A stretch of 64,000 nt of DNA from Leptodactylus fallax (taxonomy: Eukaryota; Chordata; Amphibia; Anura; Leptodactylidae), in contig CAMRHE010000028.1 in the NCBI GenBank assembly GCA_947044405.1, positions 9,985,501-10,049,500 of the forward strand. The letters run 5' to 3'. The notes under the pieces are model-generated. The model worked only from the letters and a program-made list of their open reading frames with translations, made no database searches and had not been told where the DNA came from. The position numbers were made by a program, and so were the translations under genes. The first letter of the stretch is position 1. Each line of letters opens with the position of its first letter. Shown here in pieces: positions 34,740 through 46,529 of this stretch.

Positions 34740-35150
34740 TTTTAACATGATCTTCTAGTATATTAATGAAATTGCAGATTTCATTTTTTTACTGATAATT
34801 GAAAATGTTCAGTGTTAACTTTTAAATGGGCTCTAATATAATATAATCCAGGGGTCAAAGCCATGAATTCACTCACAAGCCCCAAGCCTACAGTAAATTT
34901 CAATGAATATAAACAAATTAATACTTTAAGTCCAAGCCAAAAACAGTATCACATCTATTGACAGGCTGTGATGGGTAATTGTAGTTCAGTTAAATTCACT
35001 TAGCTGAGCTGTAATACCCGACACAAGCCTTGGACAAGAGTGGCGCTGTTTTTGGAAAAAAACAACCATACATTTAGAATTCAAATTTGAATTCAATAAT
35101 TTTTATTAAATAAATATTTTCCTCACACATATACTTTGATTTACTTCAAA
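34740..35150. other. AT-rich sequence with a T2-like remnant
   Basis: Part of 34960-35060 ('gagctgtaatacccgacac') resembles the interior of T2-like MITEs. The rest is unassigned. Confidence 0.4.
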
Positions 35151-35154
35151 TAAT

Positions 35155-35310
35155 ATTTACAACCATTTCCAGTCCATAAAGAATTGACAATGGAACATTC
35201 AACTACTGTAAATGAATGAGGTCAAGGTTCTCAAAAGGCATTTTATGTTACATGTAAAGCTTACTAGAAGCCAATAGGAAATAGCAAGGAATCACAACAG
35301 ATCTTGAAAG
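35155..35310. promoter_or_regulatory. Weak candidate conserved non-coding element
   Basis: Repeat-free, with AAGAATTGACAATGG, AATGAATGAGGTCAAGG and AGCCAATAGG cores. Confidence 0.3.
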
Positions 35311-35384
35311 CCATGCAATATTTATTATTGAACATCCTGGAACATACCCAAAATCAACAGAATAACAAAGCACAGATGGAGTTG

Positions 35385-35730
35385 TTTAGAAGGCAAATAA
35401 TTGGCTTGACACCAATTCAGGACTAATTAAAACCTGTTAATTTACCATTGCACACCATATTGAATATAATCAGTTTACACTCACATCTATAAACCCTAAT
35501 ATATGGCATGCTAATAAAGTCTTTGCTGCTACTTCTGTATTTGCTAATTGTGAGCATTCCAAGATACGCCTGCCGGTTAATTTTATGACACTCTGCTCAA
35601 CTGGTTTATGCTCAGCCTGGAGAGTTACCGCACAAATTTACACAGCCATATTTATTTAATATTTACCACCTGTGTCTCCGAGGGAAATATCATGAAGCAG
35701 AAATAAAAGAATGCCAAAAAGTTCCTCGGT
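35385..35730. promoter_or_regulatory. Strong candidate conserved non-coding element
   Basis: Very dense in homeodomain cores (GCAAATAATTGGC, GGACTAATTAAAACC, GTTAATTTACC, TTTGCTAATTGTGAGC, CGGTTAATTTTATG), with balanced patches between them, e.g. GATACGCCTGCCGG. No repeat signature. One of the best enhancer candidates. Confidence 0.5.
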
Positions 35731-35734
35731 TTTA

Positions 35735-36530
35735 CAACTCTCAGTCTGAAGGAAATATCACTTCAACTTGCAACATGTACCATGTACCGACTTGTCAAAA
35801 AGTGTAAAAATCTACAGGACTGTTTTGTCTAACTACAGTGAAGACATTTAAGAATAAAAAAAAAACGGTAACATCTGTAGGTGTTGGAGAGTTAATGTGT
35901 ACAATGTGCCTCTCCAAGTCTAGTATTACTCATCTCACTCAAAAAGTTAATGGTCTACATCAATGGCTTTTGACCAATCGTTGTGAACCCATGGAGCTAG
36001 TTACAATAGCATCACTGCTCGAATATAGGTCGCTGAGTGACAGACTGATCTCATCATTGTGTTTAGGTAGTATAGCTTTACAATGAACAATATAAAAATT
36101 GTAATTTGCTCAAATGATAAATGGAGCAGTGTTGAAAGTAGATATCAGAACAGACTCGAAAAGTAAGAATGTCTACATGTTAGCCTTGATAAAGCTTCCC
36201 TGGTTAGAGTTGGTAATTGATGAGTTTCTAAAGATTTCTTCCCTTGATATTACAGAACTTTTAGGGACAATGCCTTAATATATAATTATTACCAAAATTT
36301 CCAACAATTTATACTCAGATCAGAAAACAGAATGGAGCAGTTCCAGGTGGCTTTCAAAAGTAGTCTATAAACGTTTCAAGCATCCCAAAGATGCTTGGAG
36401 AGGTCAAGTTAAGTATTCTGTGCAGTCAAACCATTTCACCACAATCCATTTTATTATAGACCTTACACAGGACATGACATGCTTAGAAGCTATCCTAAAT
36501 TCTTGACTCATCCAAACAGCTTTACAATGG
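35735..36530. other. Unassigned, repeat-poor sequence
   Basis: Single-copy-looking DNA. An 82-codon open frame at 35838-36086 has no recognised domain. Confidence 0.35.
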
Positions 36531-36535
36531 ACACC

Positions 36536-36785
36536 TTATGGTACGTTCAACACGTTGGAATCTGCCACAGATTTGGGGGCAGATTCTGACCCAAATCTGC
36601 CTTGCATTGTTTTCAATAAGAGACAGAGATCGCAGATTCTGTGGCTGATTCAGCCGTGGATTCTGCAGCTCTGGAGTCCCTGTCGATTAAGCCCATTCAT
36701 CCAGGCCTAAACAGCAGAGGAAAGCCACAACGAAATGCTGATGCCCAGAAGTCCTCTTCAATTTCTGCTGTGTGAAAATACCCTT
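36536..36785. mobile_element. GTTCACAC-type MITE variant (GGAATCTGCC)
   Basis: Begins 'ggtacgttcaacacgttgg', followed by 'gaatctgccacagattt'. The right side 'tttctgctgtgtgaaaatac' is the usual inverted end. Confidence 0.65.
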
Positions 36786-36920
36786 GCAAGCAAGAATCAT
36801 TTTTCTAGAATTTTCCTAACTCACACTGGATCGGTCAGGTGAAGTGTGGGATACCAATCCAGTAAAAGTCATCCACAGCTTCAATGGCACCTGCTGATTA
36901 TGGTCTTTGCATATGGTCAT

Positions 36921-37135
36921 ATAAAGGGAGTCTGCCAGCAGAAACAAACCTTACAGATAGACAGGTTAGAGTCACCAGAACACAACATATCACCACAGCC
37001 CTGCAGATAGGTAGGTTAGTGTCCCCAGAACCAGCATATCACTCCAGCCCTGCAGATAGATAGGTTAGTGTTACCAGAACCAGCATATCACCCCAGCCCT
37101 GCAGATAGATAGGTTAGTGTTAGATAGGTTAGAGT
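36921..37135. mobile_element. T2-like MITE carrying a 49-bp array (array 2, about four units)
   Basis: Begins ATAAAGGGAGTCTGCC, followed by four units of the same 49-bp sequence seen at 20536 and 54413 (CAGCATATCACC, CTGCAGATAGATAGG). The last unit is cut short. Confidence 0.85.
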
Positions 37136-37139
37136 AATC

Positions 37140-38435
37140 CATTGCCAGACACCACTGGAGATGGCTTATCTCCACTGACAAAAAAAAAAAGAATGGGTGT
37201 GAAATTTGACATGCCCGATCCTTCTTTCCCCTGACAACATTTATCATGAGAGACTAATGAGGCCCCCGTATACATAACTATAGGCAGCTAGTCCTGCCAG
37301 ATTTGGGGATGTGTGGCCAACTTTTCTATTTATTATGGGGGCCTCCATGTTTGTGTCTGGTTACTTGTTTCTGGAAATATAAAAGTTTTAGTTTAATTAA
37401 TTTCAATGGACGTTAAGTCAACAAAACTTGGAGATATGGAACTTCTCATAATGAAAACAAAGTCAATTTACAAGGATGGTTAGAGTTATTATTACTCAAG
37501 GTCAATGCACTGTAACACAGGATTATATAGTATTTTCACTTTAGATTTCCTTTTTACTTTCAAAAGAATTACTAAAATATTACAATCGCCAGTTGTCTGT
37601 GTCCGAAGACTTCTGAGAATTCCATTCTGAGATACATAATCGTGAAACTATTTTGTTCTAATAGATTTAACTTTATAAATAACCTAAAACAGTTTCTATA
37701 TAGTGCACAAAAAATTCTAGTCTCCAAGATGAATAAGAACTATAGACAGAAGCAAAGTAAAATAATAAGCCCTAGCAGCTCGCAGTATAGCTATACACTT
37801 AAGTAGTCATTTTTTTGCTCGCTCACATCTAGACTAACACAGCTACTATGGTTGCATCAATTAATTCTGATATGGAGGGATGCATCAGGCACAACTCTGA
37901 AATCTAGTAATACAGATCCTATCAAGGTGATTTCCAATCAACTGTGCAGTGAAGCAAGAATTATTAGAGTGAACCGAGGGAGACCCTTTCATTTCCTTTA
38001 ATAGTGTTCTTTAAATTGTGAATACTAATATAAAAATCAACATAAATGTCTGGTTAGTATAAGCAATTATATTGGGAAAAGTCATTTTCAAACTTAACAA
38101 TAACTTATTTTGCTGTCAGAATGTCTAATGCATTGCAATCTCAACCCAGGCAGCTGATATTAGTGAGTTTAACCCTTCTTGATAAAGCAGCGCCCAGGAC
38201 AAAATTGTCTCGGAATAAATTTTGGCAGTATAATAGGCAAAACTGTACTACAATTTTATGAGAAAATATAAAAAAAAAAAAATGGTGGTACAGATTCTTA
38301 TACTAGGGGGTTCATTGAGATTCAAGGGCATAATAGGTTACCATGCCTTGTTGAATTTCTGCATGGTTCCCAACCAGAAACAGTTAATTGTGGAAGCTCC
38401 TCCTAGGGCTATATAAAAGGAGGGGTCAACCAAGC
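37140..38435. other. Repeat-poor sequence with weak regulatory candidates
   Basis: The stretches 37480-37660 and 38095-38180 (ATGTCTAATGCATTGC, CAGGCAGCTGATATTAG) are repeat-free with developmental-type cores. A TATA-like CTATATAAAAGG is at 38408-38419, with no downstream gene. Confidence 0.35.
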
Positions 38436-38439
38436 AACC

Positions 38440-38745
38440 AATACCAATACCAAGTATATATCAACAAGATAGATAATCAGGATCTGATCAGTGGGAGTCC
38501 AACACCTGGACCCTTCACCGATCAACTCATCTGGGTGCCAGAAGATGTATACAGGGTAGCGCTGGTGTCAGGGAACTGCAACTCTGTTCTTACTTTTTTT
38601 GGATATTGCACCACTTTGGATCAGCTGGTCAGTGCAGGGTCTGGGTATCAGATCCCCACTGATCAGATACTGATGACCTATTCGGTTAATAGGTCATGAG
38701 TATCCAAAACATATGGGGTCTTGGGAAACTCCTTCAAAGACCATT
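38440..38745. mobile_element. T2-like MITE
   Basis: 'aggatctgatcagtgggagt' on the left pairs with 'gatccccactgatcagata' on the right, and 'gatgacctattcggttaata' follows. The end 'TTGGGAAACTCCTTCAA' is decayed. Confidence 0.75.
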
Positions 38746-38955
38746 TCCACTTCAAATTTATACAAGCTCTTCAAATCAATGGGCCTAAACTGCAATACTG
38801 GGCCCAGCCACAATTACAGACATGGTACTGTGTATGGAAACAAAACTGGTGGAGTGCCCTGATCAGTGGGAGTCAGACTCCACACTGCCCACTCATCGAT
38901 CGCATTATAGGTATGTTATCAATGGAATGTGAAACAATTGAATTGAAGGGAACCG
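38746..38955. repeat. T2-like MITE fragment
   Basis: Interior 'aaactgcaatactgggccc' and 'gatcagtgggagtcagactc' repeat the pattern of the preceding element; probably a second, truncated copy. Confidence 0.55.
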
Positions 38956-38959
38956 GACA

Positions 38960-39250
38960 CGAAGAACATGTAGCCCAATCTACCAGCAGCTTGTTATAGT
39001 GGAGGAGAATCGGAGCAGATTGACATATAGGTTTGTGGGAAAAGATTCAATGTAACTTGTAATCTATTAACTGAAATCCCGACTCTTTCTATGCATAGGA
39101 GTCCAGAGGGTGGTGCTATATCTTTATAGGGAAATTCTTAAACAGAAATGGCAGGCAGTGTAGAAAGAGCAAGGATTTCAATCAATAAGTAACAAGTTAT
39201 AATGAATATCTTCCCAAAGACCTAGGCTGTATAGGGGTGAATGTGTAGGG
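38960..39250. mobile_element. Dispersed foldback family, best copy
   Basis: 'gcagattgacatataggtt' and 'gtgggaaaagattcaatgt' on the left face 'acaagttataatgaatat' and 'cttcccaaagacctaggctg' on the right. Related copies are at 17320 and 48020. Confidence 0.7.
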
Positions 39251-39299
39251 CCCATATCATCACTTCCAGGACCTCTCCTTTAAAGGGCAAAGGTCACAC

Positions 39300-40755
39300 C
39301 AAATATTCATAGGATTTACTTTTTCTCTTTTCTTAATTCACTTCACTGTTAATTGACAAAAATAAACTATTAACACTTCTATGTCTGGAAACATTCTTAC
39401 TGTGCAGCATTTTTCCACACCTGCCTAAAACTTTCACACAGTACTGTACATGGCTGGATATATGAACTCAGCCAGTGGACTTTGCTATACTGTTTCCATA
39501 ACTCCTGTAAAATCATCGTACCACCGCCCACTTGGCACTTTCTATAACTTCTGGCCATATAGCCAAGACATTATATACAAAGAAAGATAAAAACCTTGGA
39601 GCAGGAGCGATCAGAAACTTTTTCAATTGGCTTGTTCATGAGCTGGAGATGACCTGTAATGGCCCAAATAAGTACATTTAATGCACTCAAGAAAATCCAA
39701 AATTCTGATACCTCGCTAAAGCAAAACTTGAGATAAAATCAGAGATTACTGGGGACATTACTTTCAGCAAAGTGTTGGTCATCAAAGCGTTAAAAAAAAT
39801 AATATATAGTAGTTGAAAGACGAACTATAAGTCTAAATTTCAATATCATTAAACTGGTGAAAAATTTCTACTGATTTCAATGCAGGTGACGTTGGAAATT
39901 TGGGCAATATTGCAGAAATATGGGAAATCATCTCACTTCATCATGGTAAATGTTTTGTCTTTCCATTCTACATTTGAAGATTTTGTTTGATCGGAATTAA
40001 CTGGGCAGGAATAGTCTCACTACATAATGTGTCAAAATGTGAAAGTAACAAGATCAGACAATGAAGCAGGAGGGACAGAAGCTTTACACCTAAGAGAGTT
40101 AAAACCATTTTAAAAAATCCCATTAGCTGCAGTGAGGAAATTGATTTCCTAGATAATGAAAACTCTTTTTCCTCCTAGAAAAGGATTCCAAAGTCAAGGA
40201 AGAAAGCAGATGGAATGCTATAGATGGATTATGAGAGAGAAAAAGACTCAAGGATACGATCCCAATACTGCTCAGGATGAATGATTATATACTGTATACA
40301 CACACAAGTACACACTACAGACCTAGGCATTTATATATGGCTGCAGAACCAGATAATCAATTACCTGAACGATGCTTCCTAATACGGAGTCATGGAAACC
40401 AGAGCCTCAAACAAAGGCAACATGTAAACTATGGTGGCCAGGTCCTTGTTGACATCAAACTAGAGGCTAAAATGCTAAGTCTATGTAAAGGCTTTAGAGG
40501 CTGGAGGCTATGCTTGGCATAGTCACGTTGGTTTAGCCACCGGAAGAATATATATAGTATCAGTGTAGTGGATAGAATTAAAAATCCTATCCACACACTT
40601 AAGAAAAAAACTAGAGCACAAAATGCTTTGCTCTAAGGTTTTAAACTCTCAGTAGGTCAGGTCCTTGGTGCGATTTTCAGCATGTGCAATGCATAGGATG
40701 AAAACCAGCCTATTCACCGGGATAAACCCTATGGTGAAAACCAGCATGTGTGGCC
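39300..40755. other. Repeat-poor sequence with weak regulatory candidates
   Basis: 39335-39425 (CACTGTTAATTGACA) and 40095-40215 (CATTAGCTGCAGTGAGG, GAAATTGATTTCC) are repeat-free. No gene recognised; an 81-codon open frame at 40277 has no domain. Confidence 0.35.
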
Positions 40756-40761
40756 TTAGCC

Positions 40762-41462
40762 TTAAAGGGAGTCTATCATTACCAAAACCACTTTTAAGCT
40801 AATGGCACGTTGGAATGGCCTTTAAAAAGGCCATTCTTCTCCTACCTTTCCTTGTTTTCTTCTCTCAGCCTATTCCAAGATAATTCATTTCTTCATGTAT
40901 GTAAATGAGCACCACAGAGCACACGGGGCATACCTTCTCTTCTGTGAGCACCCACCTGGTCATCGCTTCTCATCGCCCCTTCCTGAGACTGCGGTGACTC
41001 CCCTCTTAGTCTTCTTTCTTCTCAGTTCTCGCCGGCAGGGAATTCTCGTGCATGCACAATCGGCTCTGCCACTTCGGGTTCGGGCAGAGCCGACCGCTCA
41101 TGACAGGCTGCCATTTTCCGGTGGTCTGTCACAAGAGCGTACTGTGGCAGAGCCGATTGCTCATGCGCACAGCACTGCATACAAGGACTTAGAAGAAAGA
41201 AGATACAGAGAAGATCAAGAGGGGAGTCACCGCAACGGACGAAGGGGCGGTGATAAGCGATGACAAGGTGGGTGCTCGCAGAAGAGGAGGAACGCCCCCG
41301 GGTGCTCCGTGGTGCTCATTTACATACATAAAGAAACAAATTATCTTGGAATTGGCTGGGAGAAGAAAACAAGGAAAGGTAGGAGAAGAATGGCCTTTTT
41401 AAAGGCCATTCTAACATGCAATTAGCTTAAAAGTGGTTTTGCGAATGATAGACTCCCTTTAA
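40762..41462. mobile_element. 701-bp near-palindromic T2-type element with TTAA ends
   Basis: It runs from TTAAAGGGAGTCTATCATT to AATGATAGACTCCCTTTAA, with TTAA as terminal or duplicated target. Almost the whole element folds back: arms of roughly 330 bp are about 90 percent similar by eye. Repeated pairs include 'aatggcctttaaaaaggcc', 'gtatgtaaatgagcaccac', 'cggtgactcccctctt' and 'aatcggctctgccac'. A 122-codon open frame inside the palindrome is not coding. TTAA ends fit the Kolobok or piggyBac type; TTAAAGGGA favours T2/Kolobok. Confidence 0.9.
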
Positions 41463-41464
41463 GT

Positions 41465-43100
41465 TTATAAATCATGAAATTGAGAATTTTGGCAACTTTA
41501 TTTATCAAAAAATTTGGTATTCCAATATAAATTCACAAACAACGACAAACATTTTTTTTTCCACAACAGTATCCCACCCCTCGACATTGGAAGGATTTGG
41601 GGAAAAAAAAATCAATTTGTATAACTACCTAAAACAAATTTACTTCCTCATTTTTTTTTCCCAAGAATTCTGCTTGCAACCAACGTCTACTTTTACAAAA
41701 CGCAAAAGTGTTCAAGCTCATGTGATGGTAACACAGATGAAGGGAGTGTTGCAGTATGGTTATCAGAACTATATTTTGTAACAAGCAACTCTCCAACATC
41801 AAAACTACAGATGTGTCCAATCTTATTTTTGAGGAAATTTTGTTAAAATCTGCAATTTCTCACAATATAAATTCAATACGTGACATGCTTTCAAAACCCC
41901 TGACAGACAGCAGGTAACACCACAGACATCCTATGCCCCATATGGACACATACAGCATTAATATCTACCAACCAGACTTGTGCAAGTAGTCTCATGATAT
42001 GTCAAGACAAGTAGAAAGGTACCTGTATAAAAGATCAAAACTAAAGCTGTATTATATTCCAATAATGCAGAAAACTGAATGAAGTATCGAGATGAACTGG
42101 GAATTTTTTTTTGTTGTTGTTGTATCATCAGTTCTGGAAATGGAACACCTTTACTATACAATGTAATATAATGTAACAAACATGAAATAATTGATTTTAC
42201 ATTTTATTCAGACATCACGTTTAATCGAGAAACACAAAATGAGGGATTTATCCCTTTACTGTAATAGACTATGAAAATTTTTGCTCCTTTTTTTGGGTTC
42301 CACTATAAATAGGGACTTAGGACATTTCACTACAATTCAAAGCTCTGAATACTAGTAACCAAAGATTACCCATCTCATACTTCCTATAGGTCTCCACAGT
42401 GTGGTAAGCGCACTCTCATTTCTGGAAGTCTGCTAGGTTATAAATGGCACAAGAAGGTCATGGAAGATCTGCTGCATACAGCTCTGCACGCTGAAGATTA
42501 TCACGTAGCAATGATGGACTGGAGACTCTATTATACTGTTGACTTATTAAATCAGATAAAGAATTTATTGTCCTTAGAGTTGGATCTATGGCCAAAAGCT
42601 GTGCTATGCCTGAGGCAGTTGCCTTTTCTGCGGGCTCCTTGTCCCAACCTTGACTGTATGATGCTATTCAGTTTTGCTAGGTTATAGTCTTTAAGCATAT
42701 CTACCTCCCTCCCTTGCTGAAAAAAAGTTGTAGAGTATCTTCACAGTCATTACTTTTGGAATCGACAACTTACAACAACATGTGTTCATCCCCTCCACAT
42801 TCCCCAATGTAATTGCTTTCTTCACTAAACTTCTGCAATTTATGTCTTCGACTTCATGGCATATGATACTTGATGATTCACAAGAAAAGTCATGGCAGCT
42901 AGATGAAATTGTGATGGAAAACCATGTTTCAGGAAGCAGAGGTCATAGCTATATCCTCATGATCAAATTGGATCTTCTTGTTTATTCTTTAATAATTTAA
43001 TGCTAGAATTAAAATGTTTCCACTATAGAACTAAATGTAGAGTTTGTAAACTAATGAATTTATATATGTCCAGAAACTAGAAAATATTTTTATACCATTA
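41465..43100. other. Unassigned, repeat-poor sequence
   Basis: Mostly AT-rich single-copy-looking DNA with no recognised gene. Several short open frames of 60-80 codons lack domains. Confidence 0.35.
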
Positions 43101-43101
43101 C

Positions 43102-43106
<5 letters not shown>

Positions 43107-43197
<91 letters not shown>

Positions 43198-43202
43198 TAT
43201 AT
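43107..43202. repeat. (TA)n(CA)n compound microsatellite
   Basis: About 46 bp of TA then about 43 bp of CA, closed by a short TA stretch. Confidence 0.97.
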
Positions 43203-43347
43203 AATGTTTATTTAAAAACGCAACACATTTCACATTTCAATTCCATATATTAAAAATCGGACTAAATACAAAATTTTGTAGAAATATTTTGTTCAATATA
43301 TATATATATTTATTAATTTTTTTATTTTTTTTTTCCATTTAAAAATT
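43203..43347. repeat. Outer AT-rich part of the foldback that follows
   Basis: 'acaaaattttgtagaaata' here is echoed by 'taggattttgtagaggtatt' near 43620, so it may belong to the same larger element. Confidence 0.4.
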
Positions 43348-43511
43348 TTATTAAAAAAAGAACACCCTAAATGCAATGAAATTGAGCATATCTGGTCATG
43401 GTCTAGTTAGGTTGTAAAAAAAAAAAAAATTATATAGATATAGATATATAGGTATAAAACCTAACCAGATATGCTCGATTTCATTGCATTTAGGGTGTTC
43501 TTTTTTAATAA
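43348..43511. repeat. AT-rich foldback repeat with arms 43348-43411 and 43460-43511
   Basis: 'gaacaccctaaatgcaatga' on the left is the reverse complement of 'tcattgcatttagggtgttc' on the right. The left arm has about 11 extra bases. The loop is A-rich. Confidence 0.85.
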
Positions 43512-43539
43512 CATTTAAAAAAAAAAAAAATAAAATAAA

Positions 43540-43542
<3 letters not shown>

Positions 43543-43584
<42 letters not shown>
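43543..43584. repeat. (TA)n microsatellite
   Basis: About 40 bp of TA next to the foldback's right side. Confidence 0.95.
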
Positions 43585-43588
<4 letters not shown>

Positions 43589-44117
43589 TTTATTTAATTA
43601 TTTATAATTGGAATAAGTGTAGGATTTTGTAGAGGTATTACAATTTAAAGCAAGAAAATATTTAAAAAAACAAAAAAAAAAACAAAAAAACACACACACA
43701 CCAACAAATTCTGCACACCAGTTCATCGCAACATAGCAAAGAAGCTACTTTAATGTCCTTCACTGGTTCTAGAGAGGTTAACTCATAAAAATTTAAAGGG
43801 TTGTCATAAAAGTTAGAGTGTGGCTAAATACTACTTGCAGATGAGCAAAACAGCTGTAGATATAAAACACTTTTAATTACAGAAGTTAAAGTGCACAAGT
43901 AAGGACTGGAAATGTTTCTACACTTTAAAAAGAAGAATAGCAAGTGAAATTTATCAATATCCTTCCTATTAATAAAAAAAAAAACCATCAAAATAGTTAT
44001 GTGACTACCGTATATTTTTTTTTTTGTTAGGGTAAGATTTATGTCTACATTTTTGGAGTACACATATGTCACTCAGGCATAACAGTGCACAGATGTATCA
44101 CAGAATAAAAAACCTGC

Positions 44118-44648
44118 AAGTGTTGTATAGTGGATTATATAGTATATACAGTACTAAGACCCCATACATGTGCATTGGAGGTGGGGCTGATTATGCAGCT
44201 CCAAGTGTCGTCCAAGGGCATTCCGTGATGCACTTACCTCTATGGGGGCTTTGGATCTGTTCTGTTCCGATGAAATGGAACAGGATCGGACCTTCCATTT
44301 TCTATCCTCCATTTATGCATGTTGCACATTTTTAACGCAGCTCATCCCTTGGCCAATTGCCCCCATGTTTGCTCTCATTGCTGTTATTCTGGTAGAGGGG
44401 AGTCTTGCCCAATGTTAATAATATTTAATAATAATAAGGGTGGGACCAAGGGAAGGCTGAGCCCTCTATCTTTAAGGAATCCTTTTGAGGACCCCTTAGC
44501 TTTGCTCAAGTGACCCCGATGGGACTTTATTAATTGTTCAGCAGGGATGAGGTTCTGACCACGTGCAAGTGACTTTTTCAGCAAAATAGTGGACTCATCA
44601 CAACATCACCACAGCACAGTGTTGTATAGTGGATTATATAGTATATAC
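44118..44648. repeat. 31-bp exact direct repeat flanking 468 bp
   Basis: Positions 44119-44149 and 44618-44648 carry the same 31 bases, beginning AGTGTTGTATAGTGG and ending TAGTATATAC. The enclosed DNA has repeat-like words ('aagaccccatacatgtgcat', 'ggatcggaccttccatttt'). It could be an insertion with an unusually long duplication or a local duplication. Confidence 0.8.
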
Positions 44649-44649
44649 T

Positions 44650-45585
44650 AACAGTGTGACTTAGGAAAGTTGCAAACAATATCTGTTGTCTCTCTCAATC
44701 CTATAGTAAGCTACAGCATTACCAAGCAGAAGATGCAAAAACACTTGAATTCATCTGATTAAATACATAAGGTAATTGGGTTCTAGTCTTAATGATTCTT
44801 AAAGTCACATGAGACAACATTACACGTACTCACCGCTTACACATCCATTACAATAGGAGAAGCGACACAGCTTTATAAAATCCCATACCATAAAATTCAC
44901 CCTTGTACCCACACATATGCATAGACCATTCTGCTAAATCATTTACAAGAAATAAATTACTTGCTCCAAGGAAAATACAGCTTTTTTCCAAGTTGGTTGC
45001 AGATCACATAAGATCTTGTGCAAACATAAGCCTATGGGAATATAGAACTGAGCAGTAACTGAAAATAGCCTACTTTACATTTCCATAGAAAAGCCCTAAA
45101 ACTGCTTTAATAGGAAGTTCAAAATATATATCCAGGCGAACTTCAATACAATATATGCTTCCCATGTGTACCGGCTAAAATGTTACAGAATGATTAGATT
45201 ACTTCTTATTTCAACTTGGAATCATTTCCGCTTCAAGTTTTCTAGTAAACAAAAGAATCAATTTTATGGAAAAATGATGCGAAAAATTACAGACTGATGT
45301 ATACTCTGCCGTACACATTCATGCCACTGTGCATACATTAGACAATATATACCAGAAATAACAGAGAAGAGATTAATTTATCCAGATTCCTGGGGTAATT
45401 TGCACTAAAAAATAGTGTACTTACCTTGCACCACGAGCAGTTTTAAATACTTTTTTTCGTCATGTCCAAAAAAAGAGGCATAACTTAAAGGCAATGTCAC
45501 AAAAATTGCATTTTTTTTTAACTAAGTTTTTACATTAAACATATTTTTAATACTATTCCTTGATTTGATTTTTACATTTTCTGTG
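44650..45585. other. Unassigned, repeat-poor sequence
   Basis: Single-copy-looking AT-rich DNA; nothing recognised. From about 45485 the T-run repeat begins. Confidence 0.35.
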
Positions 45586-45589
45586 TCAC

Positions 45590-45800
45590 CACTTTTTTTT
45601 TTTTTTTTTTAACTACACCCTGCAATTTCCACTCTGGCCACTAAGTATAATAATAGACTGACATTTGAAGATTATGTGTTTTCTTTGCAGAAGTCACCTC
45701 ATTTACATTGAAGATAAGACAGCATATCATTAGAAGGTAACACCTCTATAGATAACATTAAATACCACCCTTTTAAAATGAAACATTGTGCTCCATAAAT
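45590..45800. repeat. Copy of the 10330 foldback family, one arm
   Basis: 'ggccactaagtataataata' and 'gactgacatttgaag' match the right arm at 10540-10606. 'gaaggtaacacctctataga' is the reverse of 'tctgtagaggtgttatcttc' near 10380. Confidence 0.75.
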
Positions 45801-46019
45801 GCAAAATTAATGCATATTTGTTGCAAATTTCTGGTGCAGAGTAAGATAACTAAAAATTGGTATGACAGCATGAGCCACTGCGATAAACATGGTGCATTTG
45901 CCTGTCCTGACCTAGAACTAAATTTTATACAGGATTAGTAAATCTGCCCCAATAAGTTTAGTACTTGATGTACTGTTATGTGCGAATTCACCCCAAAGGG
46001 CATTCCTGAGACTGTAATT

Positions 46020-46429
46020 AAAGGTCTATCTTTGGATCCTACTCCCATTGCTCCTGCAAATTAGCTGAGAGAAGGGGCCATGGCACCTTAGCGAGCACTG
46101 CTTCCCCTTTATGGTTTTCCAGGCATGGCCCTTGTGTCAAAATGCCATGACGTCAGCATGATCCACATGACTGCTAAGGCCCAATTGCAAGCCTCAGTAG
46201 TCCCCTGGGGCCACTGATGTCACCAAGGAGGATGGAACACACTAAAAGAAGACTAAAGATAACCATGAAGTAGCACCAGGAACCATGAGGGAGTCAAGGA
46301 GAGGAAGGGAAGGTAGGTTTCAGTTTTTATGATTTTTTTGCAGATTTTTCTGCAAATTTTTGGAAAATGTTTGGCAAGTAGTGAAGAGGCTACAGTAATC
46401 AATATCATAGTACTGGATAACCCCTTTAA
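46020..46429. mobile_element. T2-like MITE, right end intact
   Basis: Ends TACTGGATAACCCCTTTAA. The interior has 'gccatgacgtcagcatgatc' and 'ggccactgatgtcaccaa'. The left end is near 46000 but decayed. Confidence 0.7.
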
Positions 46430-46529
46430 TGCTGTGATTGGCAGAAGATGGGACCCCCACCAATCTAAACCTAATAAGGATAGGCCATCAATAATATATT
46501 CCTAGTAAAGCCCTTTAGGCCACATTTCA

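Noticed and set aside
40895..41263. 122-codon frame as a gene
   Set aside because: It lies within the 701-bp palindromic element and reads through its central arms.
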